A stretch of 64,000 nt of DNA, from assembly GCA_910585005.1 (NCBI GenBank), contig CAJUCN010000007.1:62001-126000 (forward strand), read 5' to 3'. The position numbers and the translations under genes are program-made. The notes beneath the pieces are model-generated. The model did not search any database. It was not told where the DNA came from and worked only from the letters and a program-made list of their open reading frames with translations. This document shows positions 48,996 to 58,043 of this stretch, in pieces (positions within the stretch are counted from its first letter, which is position 1; the number at the start of each line of letters is the position of its first letter). The DNA comes from an uncultured Lachnospiraceae bacterium. Lineage in GTDB: Bacteria; Bacillota; Clostridia; Lachnospirales; Lachnospiraceae.

Positions 48996-50414
48996 ATGAG
49001 CAAGTACAGATGGAAAGTCATGCCCTTATTTCTTGCAGCAGCGTTAGCGCTTAGCGCTTGTGGCAGCAGCATGAAAGAAACCGGGGCGAAAGGCCAGGAG
49101 AGTGACAGGACTGTGGAAGAGGCCGAAAATAAGGACGGGGCGGGGGAGGCGCAGCCTGCCAATGAAGACGGCCTGACAAAAGAGACAGCGGAGGAAGAAG
49201 CACAGGCCCCTGAGGGAGACATAGAAGCGGAAGACCAGGAGGAATCGAAGACTCCGGCAGCAGAGAAAGAAAAAAAGAGCGAAATTGTGATTCCTGATAT
49301 TTCAATGGAACAGAGAGATATCCCCGATTTGGAAGCAATGGAATTTGTGAAGAATATGAAAGCGGGATGGAATCTGGGGAATACCTTAGATGCTTTTACA
49401 GGCAATGGAAATGCAGGCCTTTCATCAGAGCAGAGCTGGGGGATGGTTCCTACCACAAATGAGATAGTTGCTGCCATAAAAGAAGGAGGATTTGAGACGA
49501 TACGGATTCCGGTTACCTGGCATAACCATCTGGAAAAAGAAGCGGGAAGCGATTCTTTTTCCATAGACAGCAAGTGGCTGGAGCGTGTCCGGGAGGTAGT
49601 GGATTACGGGATCAATAATGACTTATATGTGATCATTAATATTCATCATGATACTGGAAAAAGCGCATATTATCCGGACAGCGCACATTATGAACAGTCT
49701 GAACAATATATCCGTACTGTTTGGGAGACGGTATCGGAGCAGTTTAAGGATTATGATGAGCATTTGATCTTTGAGTCCATGAATGAACCCAGGCTGATGG
49801 GAACGCCTTATGAGTGGAATTTTCAGGAAAACGTAGAAGAATGTAAAGACAGTATCGATTGTATCAATAAACTGAATCAGGTATTTGTAGATACTGTAAG
49901 GGCGTCAGGGGGAAAGAATGCAGATAGATATCTGATGGTGCCTGGCTATAGCGCGTCCCTTGCAGGAGAGGATACGGATTTGTTCTTGCTGCCAACTGAC
50001 AGCGCGGAAAACAAACTGATCGTATCTGCCCATGCTTATACACCTTACAATTTTGCTTTGCAGCCAAAGACAGAAGGCGGATCTACTGACAGTTTTCCGG
50101 CACAGGCAGGCGCAGGCAGGTTAGAAATCGATTCTTTGATGAACAAGCTGTATCAAAGGTTTGTATCCCAGGGGATTCCCGTAGTCATAGGGGAATACGG
50201 GGCCATGAATAAGAACGACAACCTTCAGGACCGTGTGAATTATTACGCTTATTATGTTGCGGCAGCAAGAGCAAGAGGAATCACCTGCTGCATTTGGGAT
50301 AATGGCCTTTTTGGAGGAGACGGGGAACTGTTTGGCCTCTATGACCGCCAGGCTGGCGAGTGGGGATATCCTGAAATTGTGGATGCGGTCATGAAGTACG
50401 CGTGGAATGATTGA
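48996..50414 (+). CDS. GH5 endoglucanase-type lipoprotein
   Basis: A protein of 472 residues. I place the start at 48996 (MSKYRWKVMPLFL) after AAAGGAC; 48969 would add nine residues. A lipoprotein signal ends in LALSAC. An acidic Glu/Asp/Ala-rich linker (about 25-100) leads to a GH5 domain: MKAGWNLGNTLDAF, ETIRIPVTWHNH, VIINIHHD, LIFESMNEPR with acid/base Glu and VVIGEYGAMN with nucleophile Glu. It should cut beta-1,4-glucans (cellulose, lichenan or similar) at the cell surface. Confidence 0.9.
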   Translation: MSKYRWKVMPLFLAAALALSACGSSMKETGAKGQESDRTVEEAENKDGAGEAQPANEDGLTKETAEEEAQAPEGDIEAEDQEESKTPAAEKEKKSEIVIPDISMEQRDIPDLEAMEFVKNMKAGWNLGNTLDAFTGNGNAGLSSEQSWGMVPTTNEIVAAIKEGGFETIRIPVTWHNHLEKEAGSDSFSIDSKWLERVREVVDYGINNDLYVIINIHHDTGKSAYYPDSAHYEQSEQYIRTVWETVSEQFKDYDEHLIFESMNEPRLMGTPYEWNFQENVEECKDSIDCINKLNQVFVDTVRASGGKNADRYLMVPGYSASLAGEDTDLFLLPTDSAENKLIVSAHAYTPYNFALQPKTEGGSTDSFPAQAGAGRLEIDSLMNKLYQRFVSQGIPVVIGEYGAMNKNDNLQDRVNYYAYYVAAARARGITCCIWDNGLFGGDGELFGLYDRQAGEWGYPEIVDAVMKYAWND

Positions 50415-50469
50415 CTTTTAAGGCGAAAAGTATAATAATGGTTAAAAACAGAAGAGGGAGTGCATAGTG

Positions 50470-51492
50470 ATGGAAAAGAAAAATATCGAGTGGGCCGAAC
50501 TTGGATTTGGTTATATGAAGACCGATTACCGGTTCGTATCTCATTATCAAAACGGCGCTTGGGATGAGGGCGTTTTAACAGAAGATGCAAATGTTGTGAT
50601 CAATGAGTGTGCAGGCGTTTTGCAGTATGCACAGACGGTCTTTGAGGGAATGAAGGCTTATACGACTGCTGATGGCCGTATCGTTACTTTCCGGCCGGAT
50701 CTAAACGGAGAGAGGATGGAACAAAGCGCAGTACGCTTGGAGATGCCTGTTTATCCGAAGGAAGAATTTGTAAAGGCTGTCCTTAAGACAATTAAAGCCA
50801 ATGAAGCCTATGTACCGCCTTATGGAAGCGGCGCCACGCTATATGTCCGTCCTTATCTGTTTGGCAGCAACCCGGTGATTGGCGTAAAACCGGCGGACGA
50901 GTATCAGTTCCGTGTATTTACTACACCGGTTGGCCCTTATTTTAAGGGCGGCGTGAAGCCTCTGACTATCCGGATTTCAGATTTTGACCGTGCGGCGCCA
51001 AATGGCACCGGGCATATCAAGGCAGGTCTCAACTATGCCATGAGCCTTTATGCAATCGTGGATGCCCATAAGCAGGGATATGATGAAAACATGTATCTGG
51101 ATGCGGCTACCAGGACTAAAGTAGAAGAAACCGGCGGGGCAAACTTCTTGTTTGTCACCAAAGATGGCAAAGTGGTAACGCCTAAATCCGACAGCATCCT
51201 TCCTTCCATTACCAGGCGTTCCCTGATGCAGGTTGCCAGGGAATATTTAGGCCTTGAAGCGCAGGAGAGGGAAGTTTATGTGGAAGAACTGGCAGACTTT
51301 GCGGAATGTGGCTTATGTGGTACAGCGGCCGTGATTTCTCCGGTTGGGAAGATTGTAGACCACGGCAAGGAAATCTGTCTGCCCAGCGGAATGAGTGAGA
51401 TGGGGCCTGTCACCAAAAAACTGTATGATACGCTGACTGGCATCCAGATGGGAACCATTAAGGCTCCTAAAGGATGGGTAGTGGAAGTATAG
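50470..51492 (+). CDS. ilvE: Branched-chain amino acid aminotransferase
   Basis: A protein of 340 residues after GAGGGAG. A fold-type IV PLP enzyme: ECAGVLQYAQTVFEGMKAY, YVRPYLFGSNPVIGV, GTGHIKAGLNYAMSLYAI with the PLP Lys, KVEETGGANFLFVTKDG and CGLCGTAAVISPVGKI. It makes or degrades Val, Leu and Ile. No branched-chain biosynthetic genes are next to it. Confidence 0.94.
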   Translation: MEKKNIEWAELGFGYMKTDYRFVSHYQNGAWDEGVLTEDANVVINECAGVLQYAQTVFEGMKAYTTADGRIVTFRPDLNGERMEQSAVRLEMPVYPKEEFVKAVLKTIKANEAYVPPYGSGATLYVRPYLFGSNPVIGVKPADEYQFRVFTTPVGPYFKGGVKPLTIRISDFDRAAPNGTGHIKAGLNYAMSLYAIVDAHKQGYDENMYLDAATRTKVEETGGANFLFVTKDGKVVTPKSDSILPSITRRSLMQVAREYLGLEAQEREVYVEELADFAECGLCGTAAVISPVGKIVDHGKEICLPSGMSEMGPVTKKLYDTLTGIQMGTIKAPKGWVVEV

Positions 51493-51674
51493 TGGATTAC
51501 GTTTTTTGTTTAGCAGGGTAAGGAGCCAATGTCCGTTTTTCTTTCTATGGCGAGCATCTTTCGGGATTTTCAAAATCCGGCTGATCAGATGCGGGAAAGA
51601 GGAGCGGACATTAATTTTGCCAAGAGCTATAATAGTGATTGCGTGATTTGCCAGGAAAAGGAAGGGGGAGTTAT

Positions 51675-52067
51675 ATGGAACAGATATGGAAAGAAATGTT
51701 TCAGGCGGCAAGAGCCGTACAGGACGGACGGCAAATATCTGATTATGTATCTGCGGGAGGAGTTGCCGCTGCAATACTTTCATCATCAGGAAAAATATAC
51801 ACGGGTGTCTGTGTGGACACCTGCTCTACATTGGGAATTTGTGCTGAAAGAAATGCAATTTTTCATATGATAACAAATGGTGAGCAGGAAATAAAAAAAG
51901 TGCTTGCAATTATGCCAGATGGAAAATCCGGTGCGCCATGCGGCGCTTGCCGGGAATTGATGGTTCAGCTTATGCCCAACAGTTATCAAGAAATTGAAGT
52001 GCTGATGGACTTTGAAGCAGAGGAAATCATTACGCTTGGTGAACTTACTCCCAAGTGGTGGATATAA
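51675..52067 (+). CDS. Cytidine deaminase-family zinc enzyme
   Basis: A protein of 130 residues. The ATG at 51675 follows GAAGGGGGAG. The zinc site is complete: ICAERNAIFHM (Cys-Ala-Glu) and APCGACREL (PCxxC). The N-terminal part (YVSAGGVAAAILSSSGKIYT, DTCSTLGICAE) fits tetrameric cytidine or blasticidin-S deaminases. It may deaminate cytidine; the divergent N-terminus leaves the substrate open. Confidence 0.82.
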   Translation: MEQIWKEMFQAARAVQDGRQISDYVSAGGVAAAILSSSGKIYTGVCVDTCSTLGICAERNAIFHMITNGEQEIKKVLAIMPDGKSGAPCGACRELMVQLMPNSYQEIEVLMDFEAEEIITLGELTPKWWI

Positions 52068-52127
52068 AGAATTTTCACTTTGTCGGGCAGGGGCAAATGA
52101 AGGGAGGGACATACCATAAGCGAACTA

Positions 52128-52679
52128 ATGAAATTTGTTAACAGAGAGGAATTTCGTGAATGGCTCTGTGAGCATTGTCTGTCAAATGACGGTATTTGGC
52201 TTTTGCTTGGCAAAGCTGGTGGGCCAAAAACGATAAAAGCGGGAGAAGCCTTGGAAGAAGCTCTCTGTTTTGGCTGGATTGACGGACAGATGGAAAAGAT
52301 TGATGATAAGACTTATAAGAAGTATTTTTGCCAGCGCAGGGAGAATAGCAAGTGGTCAGAAAAGAATAAGGCATTGGCAAAAAGCCTTGATGAACAAGGA
52401 CTTATGACGGATTTTGGCAGGAAGAAAATAGATGAGGCCAAGAAGAACGGCCAGTGGGACGCCTCCAACCCTTTGGCAATCATTACAGAGGAGCAGATTG
52501 CCTTCCTGTGTGCACAATTGGAAGGGCACGAACCCGCTTATACAAATTTTCAAGCCATGTCCCCGTCCGTGAAGAAAACCTATACACGGGCATATTTTGA
52601 TGCAAAGACACAGGCTGGACGGGAAAAGCGAATTGCCTGGATGGTAGACAGGCTCAATAAAAATCTAAAACCCATGTAA
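52128..52679 (+). CDS. YdeI/OmpD-associated family protein
   Basis: A protein of 183 residues. FREWLCEHCLSNDGIWLLLG, ALEEALCFGWIDGQMEKIDD, YFCQRRENSKWSEKNKALA and the C-terminal RIAWMVDRLNKNLKPM match the YdeI family (linked to bacteriocin protection, mechanism unclear). The best SD (GAAGGGAGGG) is about 25 bases upstream of the ATG, unusually far. Confidence 0.82.
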   Translation: MKFVNREEFREWLCEHCLSNDGIWLLLGKAGGPKTIKAGEALEEALCFGWIDGQMEKIDDKTYKKYFCQRRENSKWSEKNKALAKSLDEQGLMTDFGRKKIDEAKKNGQWDASNPLAIITEEQIAFLCAQLEGHEPAYTNFQAMSPSVKKTYTRAYFDAKTQAGREKRIAWMVDRLNKNLKPM

Positions 52680-52803
52680 TCTATTTTGCCGGTAACGGAT
52701 TGGAAGGGATCAAGACGGACAGTGGAGACGAAAAACATACCGCTTTAAGGTTTGAAACTGGAAAATGGAAAGCGAAATATTTCAAAAAAGGAGAAAATTT
52801 GAA

Positions 52804-53115
52804 ATGAAGAAACTAAAACAGGGGAAACTAACCAGAAGGTCTTATTGGATAGCGTTATTTTTGATCTGGGCGGTTATGGCAGCGCTCTTGGTTGCAGGAC
52901 GTACGCTGGGGGAACCGATTTCAAGCCTAAGGCTTGCATTCCTGCTGGTAATGTTTGTATGCTATGTTGCAGTTGTCGTAATGCGTCTTAGGGATACGGG
53001 GCAGAGCATGGGATTTATAGCGATCTGCATATTTGTTCCTATTTTTATATTTGTGATCGGAAGCTGGCCAAGTTTGGAAATGCAGATGACTGTCAAAAAG
53101 GAAAATGGGGAATGA
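52804..53115 (+). CDS. Small DUF805-like membrane protein
   Basis: A protein of 103 residues. The ATG at 52804 follows AAAGGAG; an in-frame ATG at 52765 is less likely. Three or more hydrophobic segments; GKLTRRSYWIALFLIW at the start and VVVMRLRDTGQSMGFIAICI are DUF805 features (RxxYW, RLRD-G). Function unknown. Confidence 0.7.
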   Translation: MKKLKQGKLTRRSYWIALFLIWAVMAALLVAGRTLGEPISSLRLAFLLVMFVCYVAVVVMRLRDTGQSMGFIAICIFVPIFIFVIGSWPSLEMQMTVKKENGE

Positions 53116-53201
53116 TCTTAAAGAATATTTGTTGCAAATTATTTCAGGATAGCGGATAATAGGGTGAAAATAAATCAGATTTCCAGGAGGGAGCGTTTAA
53201 T

Positions 53202-53744
53202 ATGAGAATCGGAATGGGTTATGATGTCCACCGGCTTACAGAGGGAAGAGCGCTGATGATAGGCGGCGTAGAGATACCGTACGAAAAGGGGCTTTTGGGA
53301 CATTCGGATGCAGACGTGCTGCTCCATGCCATTATGGATGCCCTTTTGGGAGCGGCGGCATTGGGGGATATCGGAAAGCATTTCCCCGATACGGATCCTG
53401 CATATAAAGGGATCTCTTCAATGAAACTTCTTGGGCAGGTAGGGAAACTTTTGGAAGACAACCTGTTTTTGATTGAAAATATAGATGCAACGATCATAGC
53501 GCAGGCGCCTAAAATGCGCCCCTTTATTGATACTATGAGGGAAAATATTGCCCGGGCGCTTGGGATCCGGCCAGGTCAGGTCAATGTGAAGGCAACCACA
53601 GAGGAAGGCCTTGGTTTTACGGGAACGGGAGAAGGGATTTCCGCACAGGCAGTCTGTATGCTTACAAGCCCGGTGAACCTTGCCAGTGAGGACGTGCTGA
53701 GAAAAGGATGCGAAGGCTGTAAGGGGTGCCCGAAGCAGGAATAG
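53202..53744 (+). CDS. ispF: 2-C-methyl-D-erythritol 2,4-cyclodiphosphate synthase
   Basis: A protein of 180 residues after CCAGGAGGG. It closes the cyclodiphosphate ring in non-mevalonate isoprenoid synthesis. Metal ligands are GYDVHRL and, later, His of GHSDADVLLHAIMDALLGA; the rest (DIGKHFPDTDPAYKG, KATTEEGLGFTGTGEG) is standard. About 20 extra C-terminal residues carry three Cys (GCEGCKGCPKQE), an unusual tail that could bind metal. Confidence 0.96.
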   Translation: MRIGMGYDVHRLTEGRALMIGGVEIPYEKGLLGHSDADVLLHAIMDALLGAAALGDIGKHFPDTDPAYKGISSMKLLGQVGKLLEDNLFLIENIDATIIAQAPKMRPFIDTMRENIARALGIRPGQVNVKATTEEGLGFTGTGEGISAQAVCMLTSPVNLASEDVLRKGCEGCKGCPKQE

Positions 53745-53788
53745 GGTTCCAAGTAACGAAAAGTTCCAGGCGAAAGGAAGAAATGCAC

Positions 53789-54202
53789 ATGAAAATTTTA
53801 GTGATCGATGCCCAGGGCGGAGGAGTTGGAAAGCAATTGATTGCTGCCATAAAGCAAAGGATGCAGGACGTGCTTATTACTGCAGTGGGAACGAATTCCA
53901 CAGCTACGGCCGCGATGTTAAAGGCAGGTGCAGATCATGCTGCGACAGGTGAAAATGCAGTGGTGACAGCCTGCCGTAAGGCGGATGTGATCATAGGACC
54001 GGTGGGAATCGTTATTGCGGATGCGCTTTTGGGTGAGATTACCCCGGTAATGTCAGTTGCAGTGGCAAGGAGCGATGCAAAGCGTATTTTACTTCCCTTT
54101 GATCACTGTGACAATATCATTGTAGGGGTGTCGGATTTCCATGTGGGACGGCTGGTACAAGGGGCAGTGGCGGAACTGGCAAAAATACAGGGAAATAGAT
54201 AA
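53789..54202 (+). CDS. DUF3842 protein
   Basis: A protein of 137 residues. The start at 53789 has AAAGGAAG at good spacing. KILVIDAQGGGVGKQLIAAI is a Rossmann-like nucleotide loop; TAVGTNSTATAAMLKAGADH, DVIIGPVGIVIADALLGEIT and LPFDHCDNIIVGV complete the DUF3842 pattern. It lies 45 bases before the lar genes, a frequent neighbour in my recollection, so a link to the nickel cofactor is possible but unproven. Confidence 0.75.
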   Translation: MKILVIDAQGGGVGKQLIAAIKQRMQDVLITAVGTNSTATAAMLKAGADHAATGENAVVTACRKADVIIGPVGIVIADALLGEITPVMSVAVARSDAKRILLPFDHCDNIIVGVSDFHVGRLVQGAVAELAKIQGNR

Positions 54203-54246
54203 GAAAAAGAGAAAATATGTGACATTATTTCAAAATAGGGTAAAAT

Positions 54247-54993
54247 ATGAAATTAAAAGACTTTTTTAAGGAAAATAATAAGGCTGCAATTGCGTTTTCA
54301 GGAGGCGTGGATTCCGCCTATCTGCTCTTTGCAGCGAAACAAAGCGGGGCAGAGGTGAAAGCATATTATGTGAAATCCGTTTTCCAGCCGCAGTTTGAAT
54401 TGGAGGATGCTCTCCGGTTTGCAAAAGAGTGGGATATTGAATTGGAAGTGATCTGCACAGATGTGCTTGGAAAGAAGGAAATAGCCTTAAATCCGCCGGA
54501 TAGATGCTATTATTGCAAAAAAACAATATTTTCTGAAATAATTAATGCGGCCAGGAATGAGGGCTTTTCCCTTCTCCTGGATGGGACGAATGCCTCTGAT
54601 GATGTGAAAGACAGGCCGGGAATCAGGGCATTGCAGGAATTGCAAGTGAGATCTCCCCTTAGAGAGTGTGGACTGACGAAACAGGAGATCAGAACATTGT
54701 CCAGGGAAGCGGGGCTTTTTACCTGGGACAAGCCGGCTTATGCCTGTCTTGCGACACGGATCATGCCGGGAACAAATATTACGGAAGAAATGCTTTTGAA
54801 AACAGAACAGGCGGAGAACTTTTTATTTGACCTTGGAATCAGGGATTTTAGAGTGAGAATGCTGGGAGATGCGGCGAAAATTCAGGTTCCGGCAGATCAA
54901 TTTAAAAAGGTGCTGGAGGAAAGAGAAAGGATTGTCACTGAATTGAAAAGGTATTACCGCTGTGTTCTTTTGGACTTGGAGGGTAGAGGATGA
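54247..54993 (+). CDS. larE: LarE, sacrificial sulfur transferase for the nickel-pincer cofactor
   Basis: A protein of 248 residues. It has the PP-loop AIAFSGGVDSAYLLFAAK, then PPDRCYYCKK and PAYACLATRI. LarE activates the pincer precursor with ATP and donates sulfur from a Cys; the Cys of ACLATR matches the sacrificial residue. The three-Cys pattern with CYYC raises the possibility of a cluster-bound, non-sacrificial variant. Its stop overlaps the larB start by four bases. Confidence 0.92.
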   Translation: MKLKDFFKENNKAAIAFSGGVDSAYLLFAAKQSGAEVKAYYVKSVFQPQFELEDALRFAKEWDIELEVICTDVLGKKEIALNPPDRCYYCKKTIFSEIINAARNEGFSLLLDGTNASDDVKDRPGIRALQELQVRSPLRECGLTKQEIRTLSREAGLFTWDKPAYACLATRIMPGTNITEEMLLKTEQAENFLFDLGIRDFRVRMLGDAAKIQVPADQFKKVLEERERIVTELKRYYRCVLLDLEGRG

Positions 54994-55745
54994 ACTTTGA
55001 AGTGAAAAAGGTTCTTGAGGCAGTCAGGGGCGGTGAAATGTCGGTGGAAGAAGCGCTGTTGAAAATTAAGACGGAGCCTTTTGAGGACATTGGATATGCG
55101 AAAGTAGATCTGCACCGGAAGATACGCCAGGGCGTGGCGGAAGTGATCTACGGAGAAGGAAAGACCCCGGAGCAGATTAGCGGGATTGCGGATACCATGA
55201 AAAAAAACGGACAGGAAATGGTCTTGATCACCAGGCTTTCAAAAGAAAAAGCGGAAATAATCCGTCAAACCCATGAACTGACTTATTACGATGATGCCAG
55301 AATTGGTATTTTGGGCGAAATGCCTCTTCCTGACGGGATCGGAAAGATTGTGGTGGCTACAGGGGGGACTAGCGATGTCCCGGTGGCTGAGGAGGCGGCC
55401 CTTACGGCGCAGGCGTTTGGAAATGAAGTGGTAAGGCTGTACGATGTGGGAGTTGCCGGGGTGCACCGGCTGCTGGCCCATAGGGAAGAAATCATGAATG
55501 CCAGCGTGATTATAGCAATAGCAGGAATGGAGGGGGCGCTGGCCAGCGTGATTGGCGGGCTGGCGGATTGTCCGGTTATAGCCGTTCCTACCAGTGTGGG
55601 ATATGGAGCTTCCTTCCATGGGCTGTCGGCATTATTGTCTATGCTAAATTCTTGTGCCAGCGGCGTTAGCGTGGTAAATATAGATAATGGTTTTGGCGCA
55701 GGTTACCTTGCGTCTATGGTCAACCATATGACAGGGAAAGCGTAA
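54990..55745 (+). CDS. larB: LarB, pyridinium carboxylase/hydrolase of the nickel-pincer pathway
   Basis: A protein of 251 residues overlapping larE by ATGA. The C-terminal half is PurE-like: IVVATGGTSDVPVAEEAALTA, RLYDVGVAGVHRLLAHREEI, VIIAIAGMEGALASVIGGLA and PVIAVPTSVGYGASFHGL. The N-terminal part (FEDIGYAKVDLHRKIRQGVAEVIYGEGKTPEQI) is the usual LarB start. It carboxylates nicotinic acid adenine dinucleotide and splits off AMP. Confidence 0.94.
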   Translation: MNFEVKKVLEAVRGGEMSVEEALLKIKTEPFEDIGYAKVDLHRKIRQGVAEVIYGEGKTPEQISGIADTMKKNGQEMVLITRLSKEKAEIIRQTHELTYYDDARIGILGEMPLPDGIGKIVVATGGTSDVPVAEEAALTAQAFGNEVVRLYDVGVAGVHRLLAHREEIMNASVIIAIAGMEGALASVIGGLADCPVIAVPTSVGYGASFHGLSALLSMLNSCASGVSVVNIDNGFGAGYLASMVNHMTGKA

Positions 55746-55764
55746 TGCTTGGAAGGGAGGAAAG

Positions 55765-56973
55765 ATGAGGACGCTATATTTGGATTGCAATATGGGTGCG
55801 GCGGGAGATATGCTCACGGCGGCTCTTTTGGAACTTATGCCGGATTCGGATTCCATTTTACGGGAATTAAATGACTTGGGGATTCCAGGTGTTTCAATCA
55901 TAAGGGAAACGGCAGTGAAATGTGGTATTCACGGCACACATTTTTCAGTAAAAGTAGGAAATGTGGAGGAAAACGAGGATCTTCATACACATGGAGAACC
56001 AGACAGCCATGGGCATGGCCATACCCATCATCACAGCAGTATGCATGACATTGAACATATGGTTTCTCATTTCCATCTGGAAGAAAAGGTAAGAAAGGAC
56101 GTACTTGCCGTGTATCATTTGATCGCGGAAGCGGAAAGCCATGTCCACGGTGTTCCGGTTTCGGATATCCATTTCCATGAAGTGGGGACCTTGGATGCTG
56201 TTGCAGATATTACGGCAGCCTGCCTTCTCATGAGCCGTATTGCGCCGGATGAGGTGATAGCGTCGCCGGTTCATGTGGGAAGCGGGGAAGTGAGATGCGC
56301 CCACGGAATTTTACCTGTGCCTGCCCCTGCAACAGCATATCTGTTAAGAGATATTCCTATGTTTGGCGGTAGTATCAAAGGGGAGCTGTGTACACCCACT
56401 GGTGCGGCCATATTGAAGCATTTTGTAACAAGATTCGGGGAAATGCCGGTAATGAAGGTGGAAAAGATCGGCTATGGCATGGGGAAGAAGGATTTTGACA
56501 GGGCCAATTGTGTCCGCGCTATGCTTGGGCAGACGAAAGGGTCGGAAAATACTGTGCGGGAGCTTTCCTGTAATGTGGATGATATGACGGCGGAAGAAAT
56601 AGGGTTTGCCGCGGAACGGCTGTTTGAGGGCGGTGCATTGGAAGTTTATACTGTGCCTGCCGGGATGAAGAAGTCAAGGCCGGGGACGCTGATCCAGGTG
56701 TTGTGTAAAGAAGAGGATAGGGAACGGATGGTGGAACTGTTATTTAAGTATACGACAACGCTGGGGATCCGGGAGATCGAGGCAAAGAGGTATGTACTTG
56801 ACAGAAAGGTATCTACGGTGGATACGCCTTATGGGCCTGTACGGCGCAAAGATGCCTGGGGATATGGGGTGCGCCGTTCCAAGTATGAATATGATGACCT
56901 TTCCCGGATTGCAAACGAAAAAGGAATCCGTTTAGAGGAAATAAGAAGACTGGCGGAGCAGGGGGAAAAATAG
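55765..56973 (+). CDS. larC: LarC, nickel-insertion enzyme, in one uninterrupted frame
   Basis: A protein of 402 residues. RTLYLDCNMGAAGDMLTAAL is the family start; a His-rich loop (HTHGEPDSHGHGHTHHHSSMH, about 70-92) is a likely nickel store; FHEVGTLDAVADI, CTPTGAAILKHFV and CNVDDMTAEEIGFAAERLF follow. LarC inserts Ni into the pincer nucleotide using CTP. In Lactobacillus plantarum it is made by frameshifting; here one frame covers both halves. No lactate racemase gene (larA) is in the window. Confidence 0.95.
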   Translation: MRTLYLDCNMGAAGDMLTAALLELMPDSDSILRELNDLGIPGVSIIRETAVKCGIHGTHFSVKVGNVEENEDLHTHGEPDSHGHGHTHHHSSMHDIEHMVSHFHLEEKVRKDVLAVYHLIAEAESHVHGVPVSDIHFHEVGTLDAVADITAACLLMSRIAPDEVIASPVHVGSGEVRCAHGILPVPAPATAYLLRDIPMFGGSIKGELCTPTGAAILKHFVTRFGEMPVMKVEKIGYGMGKKDFDRANCVRAMLGQTKGSENTVRELSCNVDDMTAEEIGFAAERLFEGGALEVYTVPAGMKKSRPGTLIQVLCKEEDRERMVELLFKYTTTLGIREIEAKRYVLDRKVSTVDTPYGPVRRKDAWGYGVRRSKYEYDDLSRIANEKGIRLEEIRRLAEQGEK

Positions 56974-56976
56974 CAG

Positions 56977-57005
56977 TTGACAAAGTCCCTACTTTTGCAT
57001 ATCCT
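56977..57005 (+). promoter_or_regulatory. Promoter of the cys T-box operon
   Basis: TTGACA (56977-56982), a 17-bp spacer and TATCCT (57000-57005), starting 4 bases after the larC stop. Confidence 0.7.
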
Positions 57006-57019
57006 GTTATTGTAAAAAG

Positions 57020-57314
57020 ATTTTCGGTTTCTATAGAGTGAAATGCTTGGAACGGAAAGAGTATATTATCCATCCATCTTGAAAGCAAATGGACTTTGGA
57101 CAGAGAGGGAATGCCGTTGGCTGGAAGCATTCCTGCAAAGAGATAATAGAAGTGCATCCGGGAGCAGGTTCTGTGAGCAGATATGTAAAACAACAGGTCA
57201 GGTAGCAGAACACGTTTTACGCGTTATGTAATTTGAGTGGAAGCAGGTCTGCTTCCAAAAATAGAGTGGAACCACGGATAACTTCGTCTCTTGACAGGAG
57301 TTATCCGTTTTTTT
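57020..57314 (+). promoter_or_regulatory. T-box riboswitch specific for tRNA-Cys
   Basis: The T-box motif AGAGTGGAACCACGG (about 57263-57276) contains UGGA, which pairs with the UCCA end of tRNA-Cys. The candidate specifier codon is TGC at 57153-57155 in GAAGTGCATC, a loop context usual for stem I. A terminator follows. Uncharged tRNA-Cys should stabilise the antiterminator and switch on cysE-cysS and the genes behind. Confidence 0.9.
57274..57314 (+). terminator. T-box-controlled terminator
   Basis: CGGATAACT (57274-57282) pairs with AGTTATCCG (57299-57307), then seven T. Its left arm overlaps the T-box sequence, so terminator and antiterminator exclude each other. Confidence 0.9.
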
Positions 57315-57365
57315 GCAAATAAGGGATTTCGGATCTATAGAAAATCGGATTAAGGGGTTGAAACA

Positions 57366-58037
57366 GTGGGTTTTATTAAAAATATTAAGGATGAGATTGC
57401 AATTATCCGGGAAAGGGATGCGGCGATCCACTCTCCGATGGAAGTGTTTTTATATCCCAGCTTTAAAGCAATGATCCATTACCGGATCTCCCATAAGCTG
57501 TACCTAAAAAAGCGCTATTTTCTGGCAAGGTGGGTATCCCAGAGGGGTGTGCGTAAGACGGGAATCGAGATCCATCCCGGCGCGCAGATCGGAAACGGGT
57601 TTTTCATTGACCATGGAAACGGGGTGATCATCGGGGAAACTACGATCATTGGAGATAATGTGACGCTTTATCAGGGGGTTACTTTAGGAGGAACGGGCAA
57701 GGAGCAGGGAAAACGCCATCCTACGCTGGGAAATAATATTATGATCGGAGCAGGCGCAAAAGTGCTGGGATCCTGTACCATCGGGGACAATTCTAAAATT
57801 GGCGCGGGAAGCGTAGTGCTGGACGATGTACCGCCGGGATCTACGGTGGTGGGCGTGCCAGGGCATGTGGTGAAGCGGATGAAAAAGTGCCTGCCGCAGG
57901 AAGAACTGGATCAGGTGAATTTACCTGATCCGGTACAGGAAGATTTAAATGCGCTGCATCATGCCAATGCAGAGCTTACCAACAGGGTTTTGGACCTTGA
58001 ACGGGATCTGAGAAAACTGAAGAAAGGAGCGGATTGA
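57366..58037 (+). CDS. cysE: Serine O-acetyltransferase
   Basis: A protein of 223 residues starting at GTG after AAGGGGTTG. It makes O-acetylserine for cysteine synthesis. The left-handed beta-helix is plain: IEIHPGAQIGNGFFIDHGNG, VIIGETTIIGDNVTLYQGVT, LGGTGKEQGKRHPTLGNNIM. The short N-terminal helical domain is typical of Gram-positive CysE. The C-terminal tail (about 185-223) is a charged coiled coil. It lies 6 bases before cysS under the Cys T-box. Confidence 0.95.
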   Translation: MGFIKNIKDEIAIIRERDAAIHSPMEVFLYPSFKAMIHYRISHKLYLKKRYFLARWVSQRGVRKTGIEIHPGAQIGNGFFIDHGNGVIIGETTIIGDNVTLYQGVTLGGTGKEQGKRHPTLGNNIMIGAGAKVLGSCTIGDNSKIGAGSVVLDDVPPGSTVVGVPGHVVKRMKKCLPQEELDQVNLPDPVQEDLNALHHANAELTNRVLDLERDLRKLKKGAD

Positions 58038-58043
58038 CGCAGA

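Noticed and set aside
48647..49573. 308-codon open frame on the minus strand across folA and the GH5 gene
   Set aside because: It spans two clear genes on the other strand and reads as Ser/Ala/Phe-rich noise without an SD.
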